From: Ignavibacteriota bacterium
GTDB taxonomy: Bacteria > Bacteroidota > Ignavibacteria > Palsa-1295
Direction of reading: 5' to 3'
Assembly: GCA_025357895.1 (NCBI GenBank)
Contig: JANYLL010000016.1
Span: forward strand, 1-28,190
Length of the DNA stretch: 28,190 nt
Made by a program: the position numbers and the translations under genes. Below, in pieces: positions 14,385-22,086 of this stretch. Below the pieces are notes generated by a model. The model saw only the letters and a program-made list of their open reading frames with translations, was not told the DNA's origin and did not search any database. Positions within the stretch are counted from its first letter, which is position 1. Each line of letters opens with the position of its first letter.

Positions 14385-15704
14385 TTAAACTGCTTGTACT
14401 ATCCGTTTTGGCAAATTCAAATTAAAGAAATCCGGTACGACTCCGGAAACGATCAAATCAAAATCAGCAAAGATCGCATCCCATGTATAACGTTCTTCGA
14501 TGAGTTTTCGCGCATTAAGCGCAATATGACGGCATTCTTCTGTATCTGCTAAGAGTGAGATTACAGAGTCAACAAATTCTTCATCACTTTCACTCACCAC
14601 AACGTGCCTATGGTTGATCACTCCGCTTATACCCGACGCTCCGATCGCCGTCGTAATGACGGGCGTTCCCATCGCCATACTTTCTAATAACTTGTTCTGA
14701 ATGCCTGCACCGATCTCCTGCGGATGAATGAAGAGAGATGCCTTCTCATAATATGGCTTCATATCCGGGACATTCTGATGAAGCTCTGCGCCCGGTGTTT
14801 CGCGAACGAGTTTCGCAAGCGATGCATCGGGGTCTTGCCCCACAATGTAGAGTTTCGTCTGCGGTGAACGCTCCCTGATCTTCGGATAAATATTTTTAAC
14901 AATTCGCTGCGCCATCATCTTATTATGATAGATACCAAGATGCCCAGCAAAAAGAATTGCATTCTCTTTCTTTCCTTCGTAGAATGAATATGCATTCGTA
15001 TCTACACCATTTGAAAGGATGGCTGTCTTTAAACTTGGATCTTCGGCAAGTACGCGCTGCTTATCCGGCTCAGCAACAAAGGTTGTTACATCGAAATGAC
15101 GCATAATCTCTGGCTCATAAGCACGAAGCTTTGCCGCATCATTTTTGCGCACGAGATATTCCGCCGAGAATGAAAATTTTTCGGATGCTCTTTCATCGGC
15201 AAGCAAACGAGAGTCTTCTGCAATCAGAATTTTTGGCGTATAAGTCTTATAGGACTTATTGGTCATATAAGACGCAGTGCGCATAAAAAAGCAAATTACC
15301 AAATCATACCTCTTCGATGAAAGAGCAATATCAACTACTTCCTGCATCTGCGGAGAGTTATACCAGGCAAATTCTAAAGGAGTTTTTGTAAAAAGCGAAA
15401 GTGCAGCACGCTTCGCTGCAGAAGTTTTATTAAAGGGTACAACTGTTACCGTGCTGGCAAATTGTTTTATATGCTGGAGATTTTCATGAGTAGCAGTCCC
15501 CCATTCATCGAGCGAAATAAGATCGACTTCGGAAATTTCGGAAAGATGACGAAGCAAGTGATAGCTCTTCAAGCGATCGCCGCCCGATAGCGGATACGGA
15601 AAGCGATACGTCAGAAAGAGTACTTTCTTCGGTGAAATGGTATGTGACGCGAAATTATTCACGGTCCGAAACGGCAGCGACGTAAGTGGTTGAAATGGTC
15701 TCAT
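14385..15704 (-). CDS. Family 4 glycosyltransferase (GT-B fold)
   Basis: This 439-residue glycosyltransferase transfers a sugar from a nucleotide-activated donor and probably extends a surface polysaccharide. The N-terminal domain begins KKVLFLTYRFPYPLSGGDRLKSYHLLRHLSE, with the glycine-rich loop that resembles the PEP-CTERM/EpsH-associated sugar transferase family. The C-terminal domain has SNGVDTNAYSF, ILFAGHLGIYHNKM, the donor-site region PYYEKASLFIHPQEIGAGIQNKLLESMAMGTPVITT and a final RYTWDAIFADFD. The ATG at 15704 gives about 25 extra residues before the first strand. It is the first gene of the minus-strand run and abuts the next one as TAAATG. A sigma70-like promoter candidate lies at 15922-15950. 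Donor and acceptor sugars cannot be told. Confidence 0.88.
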   Translation of the reverse strand: MRPFQPLTSLPFRTVNNFASHTISPKKVLFLTYRFPYPLSGGDRLKSYHLLRHLSEISEVDLISLDEWGTATHENLQHIKQFASTVTVVPFNKTSAAKRAALSLFTKTPLEFAWYNSPQMQEVVDIALSSKRYDLVICFFMRTASYMTNKSYKTYTPKILIAEDSRLLADERASEKFSFSAEYLVRKNDAAKLRAYEPEIMRHFDVTTFVAEPDKQRVLAEDPSLKTAILSNGVDTNAYSFYEGKKENAILFAGHLGIYHNKMMAQRIVKNIYPKIRERSPQTKLYIVGQDPDASLAKLVRETPGAELHQNVPDMKPYYEKASLFIHPQEIGAGIQNKLLESMAMGTPVITTAIGASGISGVINHRHVVVSESDEEFVDSVISLLADTEECRHIALNARKLIEERYTWDAIFADFDLIVSGVVPDFFNLNLPKRIVQAV

Positions 15705-15893
15705 CCTGTTCTATGGTGATAACGGAAAAAATCCCTCTTTATCATAAGTACCGCGAACGTGGTGTTCGTTGCAGTCTGGAATTTTTGCCCTATCGTATTG
15801 AACTCTTAGTAAACCGTATCAATTAGTCGTGTTTCGAAGCGTTTGTTTTAGGTGTGTAAAAAACTGATTTTGCTTATCTTACAGGTTTTCCCC

Positions 15894-15907
15894 GTGTTGC
15901 ACAACAC
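15894..15907. promoter_or_regulatory. Dyad GTGTTG-CA-CAACAC, possible operator
   Basis: Six-bp perfect arms around a 2-nt centre lie just downstream of the promoter candidate at 15922-15950, where a repressor could block early transcription of the glycosyltransferase operon. No T-tract is present. Only position and symmetry support this. Confidence 0.25.
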
Positions 15908-15921
15908 AAAATCTCAGTACG

Positions 15922-15950
15922 AATATACAACAATTTATAACCACATCCAA
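15922..15950 (-). promoter_or_regulatory. Candidate promoter for the glycosyltransferase operon
   Basis: Minus strand TTGGAT, 17-nt spacer, TATATT lies in the 313-bp gap (15705-16018) between the propeller gene and the glycosyltransferase gene. The -10 hexamer matches TATAAT at five of six positions with ideal spacing; the -35 is weak. It would leave a leader of about 200 nt. I see nothing else convincing in this gap except a short CGAAC/GTTCG stem near 15755. Confidence 0.3.
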
Positions 15951-16018
15951 ATTTTTCAGGAAAAATTATTGCCCTACTGTCTGAATTGATTTTTGAGAAT
16001 AATAGTTCTTTGATGGGT

Positions 16019-18112
16019 TCATTCTTTTTCGATCAAACATTTTTCAATACCATTAGAAGTTTTCGCTATGCAGAGATATACACCTGCCGGCATCTGAGAG
16101 GCATCCCACTCAAAGGAATACTCACCTGCATCCAAGTCACCGGAAAATAATTGTGCGCATTCAGCCCCAAGCAAATTCACAATCTGGATATCTACAAACT
16201 GCCGTTCAGGATTCGAAAAGGAAATTGTTGTTTGCGAGGAGAAAGGATTAGGAAAATTTTTGAGGTGGGCGTGTGGAAATGATGTTTTTGGGACCGAATT
16301 GGTGTTTATCATTTCAGATAGCGGGCGTTTGAATACTCCACTGCCACTTGTTCCTGCCAAGAGATCTGATCCCCTGATTGCAAGTGAAAATATTGAACTG
16401 TCTGTTAATCCTATATTAACTTCTTTCCAACTAACCCCATTATTTGAGGTCACAAAAACTCCATTGTGATTTGTTGCGACAAAGAGATTAGAATCAATGG
16501 CTATAAACGAAATGATCTTTTTATTTCCTAATCCTATATTAAGTGGTATCCAGTTTGCCCCAAAATCCTTTGAAAGAAAAAAACTACCAGTTGCAGTTGA
16601 TGCAAAAAGATTTGTGCCGACGACTGCTAGTGCAAAAATTGACATATCTGTTAACCCATTGCTTACTGATGTCCAATTAGCGCCATTATTTGTAGAGTGA
16701 AAAATGCCGCCACGCGTACCTGCAAAGAGATTCGAGCCAATCAATGCAAGACATTCCACGCTATCGTTTGTTAGCCCATTATTTATTTGTGCCCAACTAT
16801 CTCCATTGTTTGTGGAGAGGAATGCACTGCCATCTCCAGAACCTGCAAAAAGATTTGATCCACTAATTGCCAAGCTAGTTTTATGACGATAATTATATGG
16901 AATGGCCGTACTTGTCCAACCAGCACCTCCGTTTGTAGACCTAAAAACTCCTCCAGTGCTCGTTGCTGCAAAAAGATTGTCGTTGTCCTGTATGAGTTCG
17001 TCTATACCTAATGAAGTAAGCCCAGCACTGGATCGTATCCAACTGTTGCCATGATCAGTAGACAAGTAAATTCCATTTGAACCGGTGCCCGCGAAAATCG
17101 TGTCTCGTCGTACAACCATTGTAAGAACGAGAGAATTTGTTAGATGATTGTTCTTTGCGGTCCAATTCTCTCCTTCATTTGTAGAAAGAAATATGCCGCC
17201 ATTTGTACCAACATAAAGATTAGATCCATTTAGAAAAAATGATGCAACTTCATCACTTGTCAATCCAGTTGTATCATGTGTCCAGTTTTTTCCATAATTC
17301 GTTGAAACGGAGACTCCCCCTACATAGTTACCAGCATATACTTTATTACCATCAAAAGCAAGAGCCCTCACCGCAATATTCGGCAAGCCTGTACTCATAT
17401 TTGTCCAAGTCGTGCCATTGTCTGTTGAAAGTGAAACACCATCAATATATGCACCGGAAAAAATGTTCGAACTATTGGATATGAGTGCATCAATGTAGGC
17501 ATAAGACTTAGTACCTTTGATTCGCGTCCAGTTTGTACCATTGTTGGTAGAAAGAAAGACTGCATCAGAATCCGTACCAGCGTAAAGATTTGGTCCACTC
17601 ACAGCAAGAGAATATACATTATGAATTGTTAAACCGGAATTTACAACTTTCCAACTGTTTCCATGATCGGTAGATAAAAATACTCCATCATTCTGCGGAG
17701 TTCCGAAATTTTTTGTTGCAGCAAAGAGATTAGAACCGTTCACTGCAAAAGCCGAAATATAAGTATTTGTTAATCCGGAATTTACAGACTTCCATGTAAT
17801 GCCTTTATCTTGGGAGTGAAAAACCCCGCCAGCTGTCCCAGCAAATAAATCTGAATCAATAGTCGCAAGAGCATAAACAGAATAATTTGGGAAACCTCCT
17901 TGAACCCTGGACCAAAATGCCCCGCCATCATTTGAAATAAACAGAGCTCCATTTGCCCCACCTGCAAACATTGTTGTGCCAATTAATGCAAACGAATTAA
18001 TACTAGCCCCTCCATTTGGTCCGTCCGTTTGCGTCCACTGCGCCGCAACTTCAGATTGCAGAAGAGACAAAAAGCAAAGGACAGTAGCGATGGACACAAT
18101 CTTCTGTTTCAT
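16019..18112 (-). CDS. Secreted Asp-box (BNR/sortilin-like) repeat protein with T9SS sorting domain
   Basis: This 697-residue protein has a signal peptide (MKQKIVSIATVLCFLSLLQSEVAAQ). About 14 repeats of roughly 40-43 residues follow, each built around a core like GSNLFAGT-GGVFLST. Thirteen carry an Asp-box S-x-D/N-x-G-x-x-W, for example STDHGNSW and STNNGTNW. Such repeats form beta-propellers, and 14 would suit two seven-bladed propellers or one large one. The C-terminal 80 residues start at FPNPFSSQTTISF and end in a VYLCIAKTSNG type strand, the type A sorting domain recognised by the type IX secretion system. It is therefore probably exported across the outer membrane and attached at the surface or released. 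Ligand or enzymatic role is unknown. It follows trxB by 52 nt. Confidence 0.9.
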   Translation of the reverse strand: MKQKIVSIATVLCFLSLLQSEVAAQWTQTDGPNGGASINSFALIGTTMFAGGANGALFISNDGGAFWSRVQGGFPNYSVYALATIDSDLFAGTAGGVFHSQDKGITWKSVNSGLTNTYISAFAVNGSNLFAATKNFGTPQNDGVFLSTDHGNSWKVVNSGLTIHNVYSLAVSGPNLYAGTDSDAVFLSTNNGTNWTRIKGTKSYAYIDALISNSSNIFSGAYIDGVSLSTDNGTTWTNMSTGLPNIAVRALAFDGNKVYAGNYVGGVSVSTNYGKNWTHDTTGLTSDEVASFFLNGSNLYVGTNGGIFLSTNEGENWTAKNNHLTNSLVLTMVVRRDTIFAGTGSNGIYLSTDHGNSWIRSSAGLTSLGIDELIQDNDNLFAATSTGGVFRSTNGGAGWTSTAIPYNYRHKTSLAISGSNLFAGSGDGSAFLSTNNGDSWAQINNGLTNDSVECLALIGSNLFAGTRGGIFHSTNNGANWTSVSNGLTDMSIFALAVVGTNLFASTATGSFFLSKDFGANWIPLNIGLGNKKIISFIAIDSNLFVATNHNGVFVTSNNGVSWKEVNIGLTDSSIFSLAIRGSDLLAGTSGSGVFKRPLSEMINTNSVPKTSFPHAHLKNFPNPFSSQTTISFSNPERQFVDIQIVNLLGAECAQLFSGDLDAGEYSFEWDASQMPAGVYLCIAKTSNGIEKCLIEKE

Positions 18113-18164
18113 TGCATATAGAATGAAATTATTCAGAAAAGCAACACCTACTTCCTACCAATAA

Positions 18165-19103
18165 TTACAGCGGATTCGCACCAATAAATCTCTCGGCATC
18201 TATCGCTGCCATGCAGCCGGAGCCGGCAGCAGTTATTGCTTGGCGATAGACATGATCCTGGCAATCACCACAGGCAAAGACGCCCATGATATTGGTGTAA
18301 GAACTCTTGCCGATTGTTTCGAGATACCCAACTTCATTCATATCGAGTTTGTCTTTGAAGAGATCGGTATTAGGCTGATGTCCGATAGCCACGAAAAGTC
18401 CATTCGTTGCAATTTCGGTGATTGTATTGGAAATCGTATTCTTGATCATTGCGCCTGTGACGGTCTTGCGTCCGAGATCATCGGTTGTGCCGAGCACATC
18501 GACAACTTGCGCATTGAGTATCCATTTAATTTTTGGATTCGCTTTTGCACGATCTACCATGATCTTTGATGCGCGGAAATTTTCGCTGCGATGGACGACG
18601 GTAACGGTCTTACAAAAATTCGTAAGGTAGATCGCTTCTTCCATCGCCGTATCGCCGCCGCCGACAATGAGCACATCCTGATTCCGGAAGAAAAATCCGT
18701 CGCACGTTGCGCAGGCGCTGACGCCATAGCCCATGAAACTCATCTCTGATTCCAAGCCGATCAGTTTCGCTTTCGCACCTGTTGCGATGATGACGGTTTC
18801 GGATTCGTAGGTAGTACCCGAGACTTCAACTTTGAAGGGACGCTTCGAAAAGTCAACACCAGTCACCGTTTCAAACCGGCAATCGGCGCCAAAACGTTGT
18901 GCCTGTTTTCGGAAAATATTCATCATTTCCGGACCTTGAATGCCATGCTCAAAGCCGGGATAATTCTCGACCTCGGTAGTGATGGTAAGCTGTCCGCCAG
19001 GCTGCTCCCCTTCAAAGACAAGCGGCGTGAGATTGGCACGCGCAGTATAAAGTGCGGCCGTAAGTCCTGCAGGTCCTGAACCGATAATGATTACTTTTTG
19101 CAT
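18165..19103 (-). CDS. trxB: Thioredoxin-disulfide reductase
   Basis: This 312-residue FAD flavoprotein passes electrons from NADPH to thioredoxin in the cytoplasm. The FAD-binding GSGPAGLTAALYTAR is at residues 8-22, the redox-active CATC at residues 131-134 (SACATCDGFFF), the NADPH-binding VGGGDTAMEEA at about 147-157, and the C-terminal GVFACGDCQD and AAGSGCMAAIDAERF complete the second FAD motif. Length matches the family. The ATG at 19103 gives the standard MQKVIIIGSGPAG start. A repeat-bearing 147-bp gap separates it from queG upstream, so its own promoter may lie there; the propeller gene is 52 nt downstream. Confidence 0.97.
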   Translation of the reverse strand: MQKVIIIGSGPAGLTAALYTARANLTPLVFEGEQPGGQLTITTEVENYPGFEHGIQGPEMMNIFRKQAQRFGADCRFETVTGVDFSKRPFKVEVSGTTYESETVIIATGAKAKLIGLESEMSFMGYGVSACATCDGFFFRNQDVLIVGGGDTAMEEAIYLTNFCKTVTVVHRSENFRASKIMVDRAKANPKIKWILNAQVVDVLGTTDDLGRKTVTGAMIKNTISNTITEIATNGLFVAIGHQPNTDLFKDKLDMNEVGYLETIGKSSYTNIMGVFACGDCQDHVYRQAITAAGSGCMAAIDAERFIGANPL

Positions 19104-19123
19104 TAATTTTTTTGAAAATTTTG

Positions 19124-19244
19124 TGTCATTGCTGGGAGAGCTTTAGCCCGACGAAGTATCACTATCGCGATAGGGACTCCGTTCAGAATGACATGTAATT
19201 CGGATTGCTTCGCCGTCTCTGCACGACTCCTCGCAATGACATTG
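19124..19244. repeat. Composite palindromic intergenic repeat between queG and trxB
   Basis: TGTCATT (19124) pairs with AATGACA (19187-19193). The interior contains a perfect 12-bp palindrome CTATCGCGATAG (19162-19173) and GACTCCGTTCAGAATGAC. A second unit, GGATTGC...GCAATGAC, continues to 19240. It shares words with the repeat at 1716-1755 (TCATTCTGAA..GGAGT) and fills most of the trxB-queG gap. Confidence 0.5.
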
Positions 19245-19250
19245 TTTGTG

Positions 19251-20249
19251 TTACGAATTCATCGCCTTAACGTTTCTCTTCAACCCGGCAAGTTTTGTCC
19301 GCTTAACCGGCGATTTACGAAAACGTTTGGAAAATTCGTCTTGCTCCATGGTTTCGATCTTTTCTTTTGTAAGAGAAAGATTTTCCTCTCGCGGAGCGAA
19401 GGCGATTAAAGGTGTTTGCTGTTCAAATCGGTTCCACGGGCAAACATCCTGACAAATATCGCAACCATAAAGCCAGCCTTCCATGTTCGCTGCAAGTGCC
19501 GGTGCAATTTCATTCTGCGGCTTTAGCTCAATAGTCAGATACGAAATACATTTTGTCGCATCAAGTTTGTATGGAGCGGTGATGGCATCAGTCGGACATG
19601 CTTCGATACAGAGATTGCATGTTCCGCACATATCAGTTGCAGGAGTATCAGGTTCGAGATCGAGATTCAAAATGATCTCTGCTAAAAATACCCACGATCC
19701 TACTTCGCGAGTAATAACATTCGTGTGTTTGCCGATCCATCCGATTCCCGCACGCTCGGCAGTCGCCTTTTCAAGCAATGGTCCGGTATCAACATAATAT
19801 CTTCCCTCTGCTTCCGGCGCAATAATTTTTATTTGCTCTAATAATTTTTCGAGCATTCTGCTGATGACTTCATGATAATCATCCCCCCAAGCATAACGGG
19901 AGATTTTCAGTGAAGTGTTTTCTCCAGTGGGACGGACTCTTAGTCCGGTCTCGACTGGCGGATCAAGAGTCCGTCCCACTGGAATCAGCCCACCTTGAGA
20001 TTCATCAAAATAATAATTCAACGCAAGCGAAAGGATACTTTTGGCATTCGGCAAAATATTTTTTACATCTCTACGCTTTTCAAGATTTCGCTCCATGTAG
20101 CTCATAACTCCATGCGCGCCGGAAGATACCCATGCTTCAAGCCTATCGGCAGCTTCATCGAATGGTGCGACTGAGGTCACACCTGCTTTCGTGAAGCCGT
20201 TGTCGAGGGCTGCTTGCTTGATCTTCTTTGTTTGTTCAAGACGATTCAT
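19251..20249 (-). CDS. queG: Epoxyqueuosine reductase with a palindrome-encoded insertion
   Basis: QueG reduces epoxyqueuosine to queuosine in tRNA, using cobalamin and two [4Fe-4S] clusters. The catalytic region YYVDTGPLLEKATAERAGIGWIGKHTN (Asp about 154) is intact. Cluster ligands are CGTCNLCIEACP (Cys208, 211, 214, 218), Cys234 in ATKCISYLTIEL, and CDICQDVCP (Cys263, 266, 270). Between ALNYYF and KISRYAWGDDYH, where most homologues have a short loop, there is a stretch of about 25 extra residues (roughly 86-110). Its DNA is an 18-bp-armed palindrome (19924-19982) that keeps the frame open. The start overlaps the stop of the MBL gene as TAATG, implying translational coupling. Function is expected to survive, since the insertion lies in a surface loop (inference). 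Confidence 0.95.
   Translation of the reverse strand: MNRLEQTKKIKQAALDNGFTKAGVTSVAPFDEAADRLEAWVSSGAHGVMSYMERNLEKRRDVKNILPNAKSILSLALNYYFDESQGGLIPVGRTLDPPVETGLRVRPTGENTSLKISRYAWGDDYHEVISRMLEKLLEQIKIIAPEAEGRYYVDTGPLLEKATAERAGIGWIGKHTNVITREVGSWVFLAEIILNLDLEPDTPATDMCGTCNLCIEACPTDAITAPYKLDATKCISYLTIELKPQNEIAPALAANMEGWLYGCDICQDVCPWNRFEQQTPLIAFAPREENLSLTKEKIETMEQDEFSKRFRKSPVKRTKLAGLKRNVKAMNS
19924..19982. repeat. Palindromic element inside queG
   Basis: The arms 19924-19941 (CCAGTGGGACGGACTCTT) and 19965-19982 are perfect 18-bp inverse complements around a 23-nt centre. The element is read in frame within queG and encodes about 20 residues, from PVGRTLDPPV to RVRPTG. A truncated relative, AGTGGGCGGACTCTTA, lies at 24593-24608, so this is a repeat family and not a chance structure. 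Confidence 0.8.
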
Positions 20250-21091
20250 TATACTGCAACTGCCTTAAATCCTCTTTCTGTCTGCTCCAACTTTACCAAT
20301 GCATCCACCAGATCATGCTCTAGAAAAAGCGTCCATCCTTCTTCGTAAAATTTTGGAATATTTTTTTTCTTTTCTTCAAGCGTTGTGAGCGGAAAATTAT
20401 CGTAACCCATGATGTATGGAAAATTAATATGGGCTTTTGTAGGAACAAGATCGGCGCAATAGAAGAGGCTGTTTTTTCCATCAGTAATTTGCGGAAGCTG
20501 CTGCGCTCTGGTATGTCCGTTAAAAATATGAAGATGAATTCCGGGAAATATTTCTCCTGGTCCATCCAATTCTTCCAGCATCCCCTCCGCGGCAAGCGGC
20601 TCCCAATCATTTTTTAAATAGCTTGCCCGGTCTTTATCGGTAGGCTTGCGCGCCCAGGCAAGATTTTCTTTTTGTACATAATGCTTTGCATTCGGAAATG
20701 TCGGATATAATTTTCCATCTTCTGTTTGCGAAACCGATCCACCGCAATGATCAAAATGCAGATGCGTTTGGATCACATCGGTAATGTCTTCGGGTTTCAG
20801 CCCTCCTCGTGCAAGTGAGGTGAGAAGAGTAAACTTCGAATTATCGAGCTTATAAATTTTTCGTGTTTTCTCGTCATACTTCTCCCCCATTCCCGAATCG
20901 ATAAGAATATTTTTCCCGTTGCCTTGAACAAGCAATGCCCGAAGAGACATAGTGATGCGGTTCATTTCATCCGGCTCATTTGATTTGCTCCAAAGATTTT
21001 TCGGCACAACGCCGAACATTGCTCCGCCATCTAAAGCGAATGTGCCGGTTTCGATCGAAGTAAGTGTATATGGTCCTATTGTGAGATTCAT
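20249..21091 (-). CDS. MBL-fold metallo-hydrolase
   Basis: This 280-residue metallo-beta-lactamase-fold hydrolase has the metal motif THLHFDHCGG (His110, His112, Asp114, His115), preceded by NILIDSGMGEKY. Further ligand candidates are HTRAQQ (about His195), the Asp in FYCADLVPT and the His in LFLEHDL. It belongs to the broad lactonase/hydrolase type; there is no signal peptide, so it is cytoplasmic. Substrate unknown. Its stop overlaps the queG start (TAATG), so both are made from one transcript. The ATG at 21091 is only four bases after a TATAAT on the same strand, which would make the message leaderless or nearly so if used. Confidence 0.88.
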   Translation of the reverse strand: MNLTIGPYTLTSIETGTFALDGGAMFGVVPKNLWSKSNEPDEMNRITMSLRALLVQGNGKNILIDSGMGEKYDEKTRKIYKLDNSKFTLLTSLARGGLKPEDITDVIQTHLHFDHCGGSVSQTEDGKLYPTFPNAKHYVQKENLAWARKPTDKDRASYLKNDWEPLAAEGMLEELDGPGEIFPGIHLHIFNGHTRAQQLPQITDGKNSLFYCADLVPTKAHINFPYIMGYDNFPLTTLEEKKKNIPKFYEEGWTLFLEHDLVDALVKLEQTERGFKAVAV

Positions 21092-21095
21092 TCGG

Positions 21096-21123
21096 ATTAT
21101 AAATTAATTCTCGGTCTAAACAA
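21096..21123 (-). promoter_or_regulatory. Possible promoter for MBL-queG
   Basis: Minus strand TTGTTT, 16-nt spacer, perfect TATAAT, ending 4 nt before the ATG of the MBL gene. The -10 is exact and the -35 weak. If real, transcripts would be leaderless. The 74-bp gap also has to hold the promoter of the divergent DUF309 gene. Confidence 0.3.
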
Positions 21124-21180
21124 TAATTTCAGAAAGAGAGTCCGTTAACTTTAGCATTCATTACCATGTTTCTATATTTA

Positions 21181-21570
21181 ATGAGCGATACGGACAAACA
21201 TTCTTTCGATGAAATTTTTTCGCGTGGAGTTGATCTTTTCAATGCAAAAGAATTTTTTGAATGTCATGATGCCTTCGAAGAATTATGGCAGGAGGAGCGA
21301 TCAGATCGGCGGCTTTTTCTGCAAGGCTTGATCCAGGCAGCGGTCGGATGCCACCATCTCTCCAATGGCAATACAAGCGGGGCAATAAGTCAATATAATA
21401 AATCACTTGAAAAATTAAAACAATATCCCGATGATTATATGGGTCTTGAAATGCAGACTTTTCGCAAAGGAATCGAACGATGTTTTGACGGTGCGTGTTT
21501 AATGAATGCTAAGGGTGCATCGTACGAAGTTGATAATTCTTTTTTCCCTGAGCTACAAAGAATTTCGTAA
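21181..21570 (+). CDS. DUF309 family protein
   Basis: This small, all-helical cytoplasmic protein (130 residues from this start) belongs to DUF309. The signature is GVDLFNAKEFFECHDAFEELWQEER followed by RLFLQGLIQAAVGCHHLSNGN and GAISQYNKSLEKL. The role of the family is not established. Two starts are possible: ATG 21166 (MFLYLMSDTDK) and ATG 21181 (MSDTDKHSFDE). I prefer the second because the first adds only five hydrophobic residues, and neither has a Shine-Dalgarno site. The ferredoxin gene begins 47 nt downstream and is probably cotranscribed. Confidence 0.88.
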   Translation: MSDTDKHSFDEIFSRGVDLFNAKEFFECHDAFEELWQEERSDRRLFLQGLIQAAVGCHHLSNGNTSGAISQYNKSLEKLKQYPDDYMGLEMQTFRKGIERCFDGACLMNAKGASYEVDNSFFPELQRIS

Positions 21571-21603
21571 GTTTGTAAATAAAAGTTTACTATAATCTTA
21601 ATT

Positions 21604-21609
21604 AGAGGA
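21604..21609 (+). promoter_or_regulatory. Ribosome binding site of the ferredoxin gene
   Basis: AGAGGA lies 8 nt before the ATG at 21618, a good Shine-Dalgarno match. This is unusual among the genes of this window, which mostly lack one. Confidence 0.55.
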
Positions 21610-21617
21610 CAGAAATA

Positions 21618-21962
21618 ATGGCGATCTATATCACGACTGAATGCATTAACTGCGGAGCCTGCGAACCTGAATGCCCGAATACGGCGATCTACGAAGGCGG
21701 AGCTAACTGGTCATTGGCTGGTCAAACATACGGACCAACCGATCCCAGCCCAAGCGGCGCAGTAGGATTTTATTCCAGTGATTTCTTTTATATTGTGCCA
21801 GATAAGTGCACGGAATGCGTTGGCTTCCATGATGAGCCTCAATGCGCTGCAGTATGCCCTGTGGATTGCTGCCTGCCTGATCCGAATTGGGTAGAACCGA
21901 AAGAACAGCTCGAAGCGAAGGTGGCATGGCTCGAAGAAGTCGATCCCTCTCGTAAACGCTAA
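21618..21962 (+). CDS. Bacteroidota-type 2[4Fe-4S] ferredoxin
   Basis: This 114-residue cytoplasmic electron carrier has two four-cysteine sites. The first is CINCGACEPECP (Cys9, 12, 15, 19). The second is Cys64-x2-Cys67-x8-Cys76-x3-Cys80-Pro (KCTECVGF...PQCAAVCPVDCC), whose eight-residue spacing is the Chlorobium/Allochromatium style. About 35 residues lie between the two sites, including GPTDPSPSGAVGFYSSDFFYIVPD; this longer linker is typical of ferredoxins I know from Bacteroidota. A short helical, acidic C-terminus follows. A good Shine-Dalgarno precedes the ATG, and a strong hairpin at 21982-22015 follows the stop. Redox partner unknown. Confidence 0.92.
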   Translation: MAIYITTECINCGACEPECPNTAIYEGGANWSLAGQTYGPTDPSPSGAVGFYSSDFFYIVPDKCTECVGFHDEPQCAAVCPVDCCLPDPNWVEPKEQLEAKVAWLEEVDPSRKR

Positions 21963-21981
21963 TTTTTTTATTTCGAAAATT

Positions 21982-22015
21982 AAAAGTCAAAAGTCAAAAA
22001 AGACTTTTGACTTTT
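21982..22015. terminator. Perfect 14-bp hairpin after ferredoxin gene
   Basis: AAAAGTCAAAAGTC (21982-21995) and GACTTTTGACTTTT (22002-22015) are perfect complements around a six-A loop, followed by TTATTTT. It lies 19 nt after the ferredoxin stop. It probably terminates that transcript, and it is built from a repeated AAAAGTC word like the other AT-rich palindromes here. Confidence 0.65.
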
Positions 22016-22025
22016 TTATTTTGCG

Positions 22026-22033
22026 TATTTTTG
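22026..22033 (+). promoter_or_regulatory. TAnnTTTG box upstream of ompA-like gene
   Basis: TATTTTTG matches the Bacteroidota -7 consensus TAnnTTTG exactly and lies 53 bp before the ATG at 22087, which would leave a leader of about 45 nt. No -33 TTG is found at the usual distance. Confidence 0.35.
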
Positions 22034-22086
22034 TCTGGCTGAAAGTGCCATATAAATAATTAAGTCACGGATATCCCCACGGATAG

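Noticed and set aside
15705..16018. Hidden small gene in the 313-bp gap
   Set aside because: No frame of useful length with a credible start is present; only a promoter candidate and short dyads are seen.
16019..18112. Regularly spaced repeats that could suggest a CRISPR array
   Set aside because: The period is about 125 bp, the units are coding and diverged, and the frame is open throughout; it is a protein repeat.
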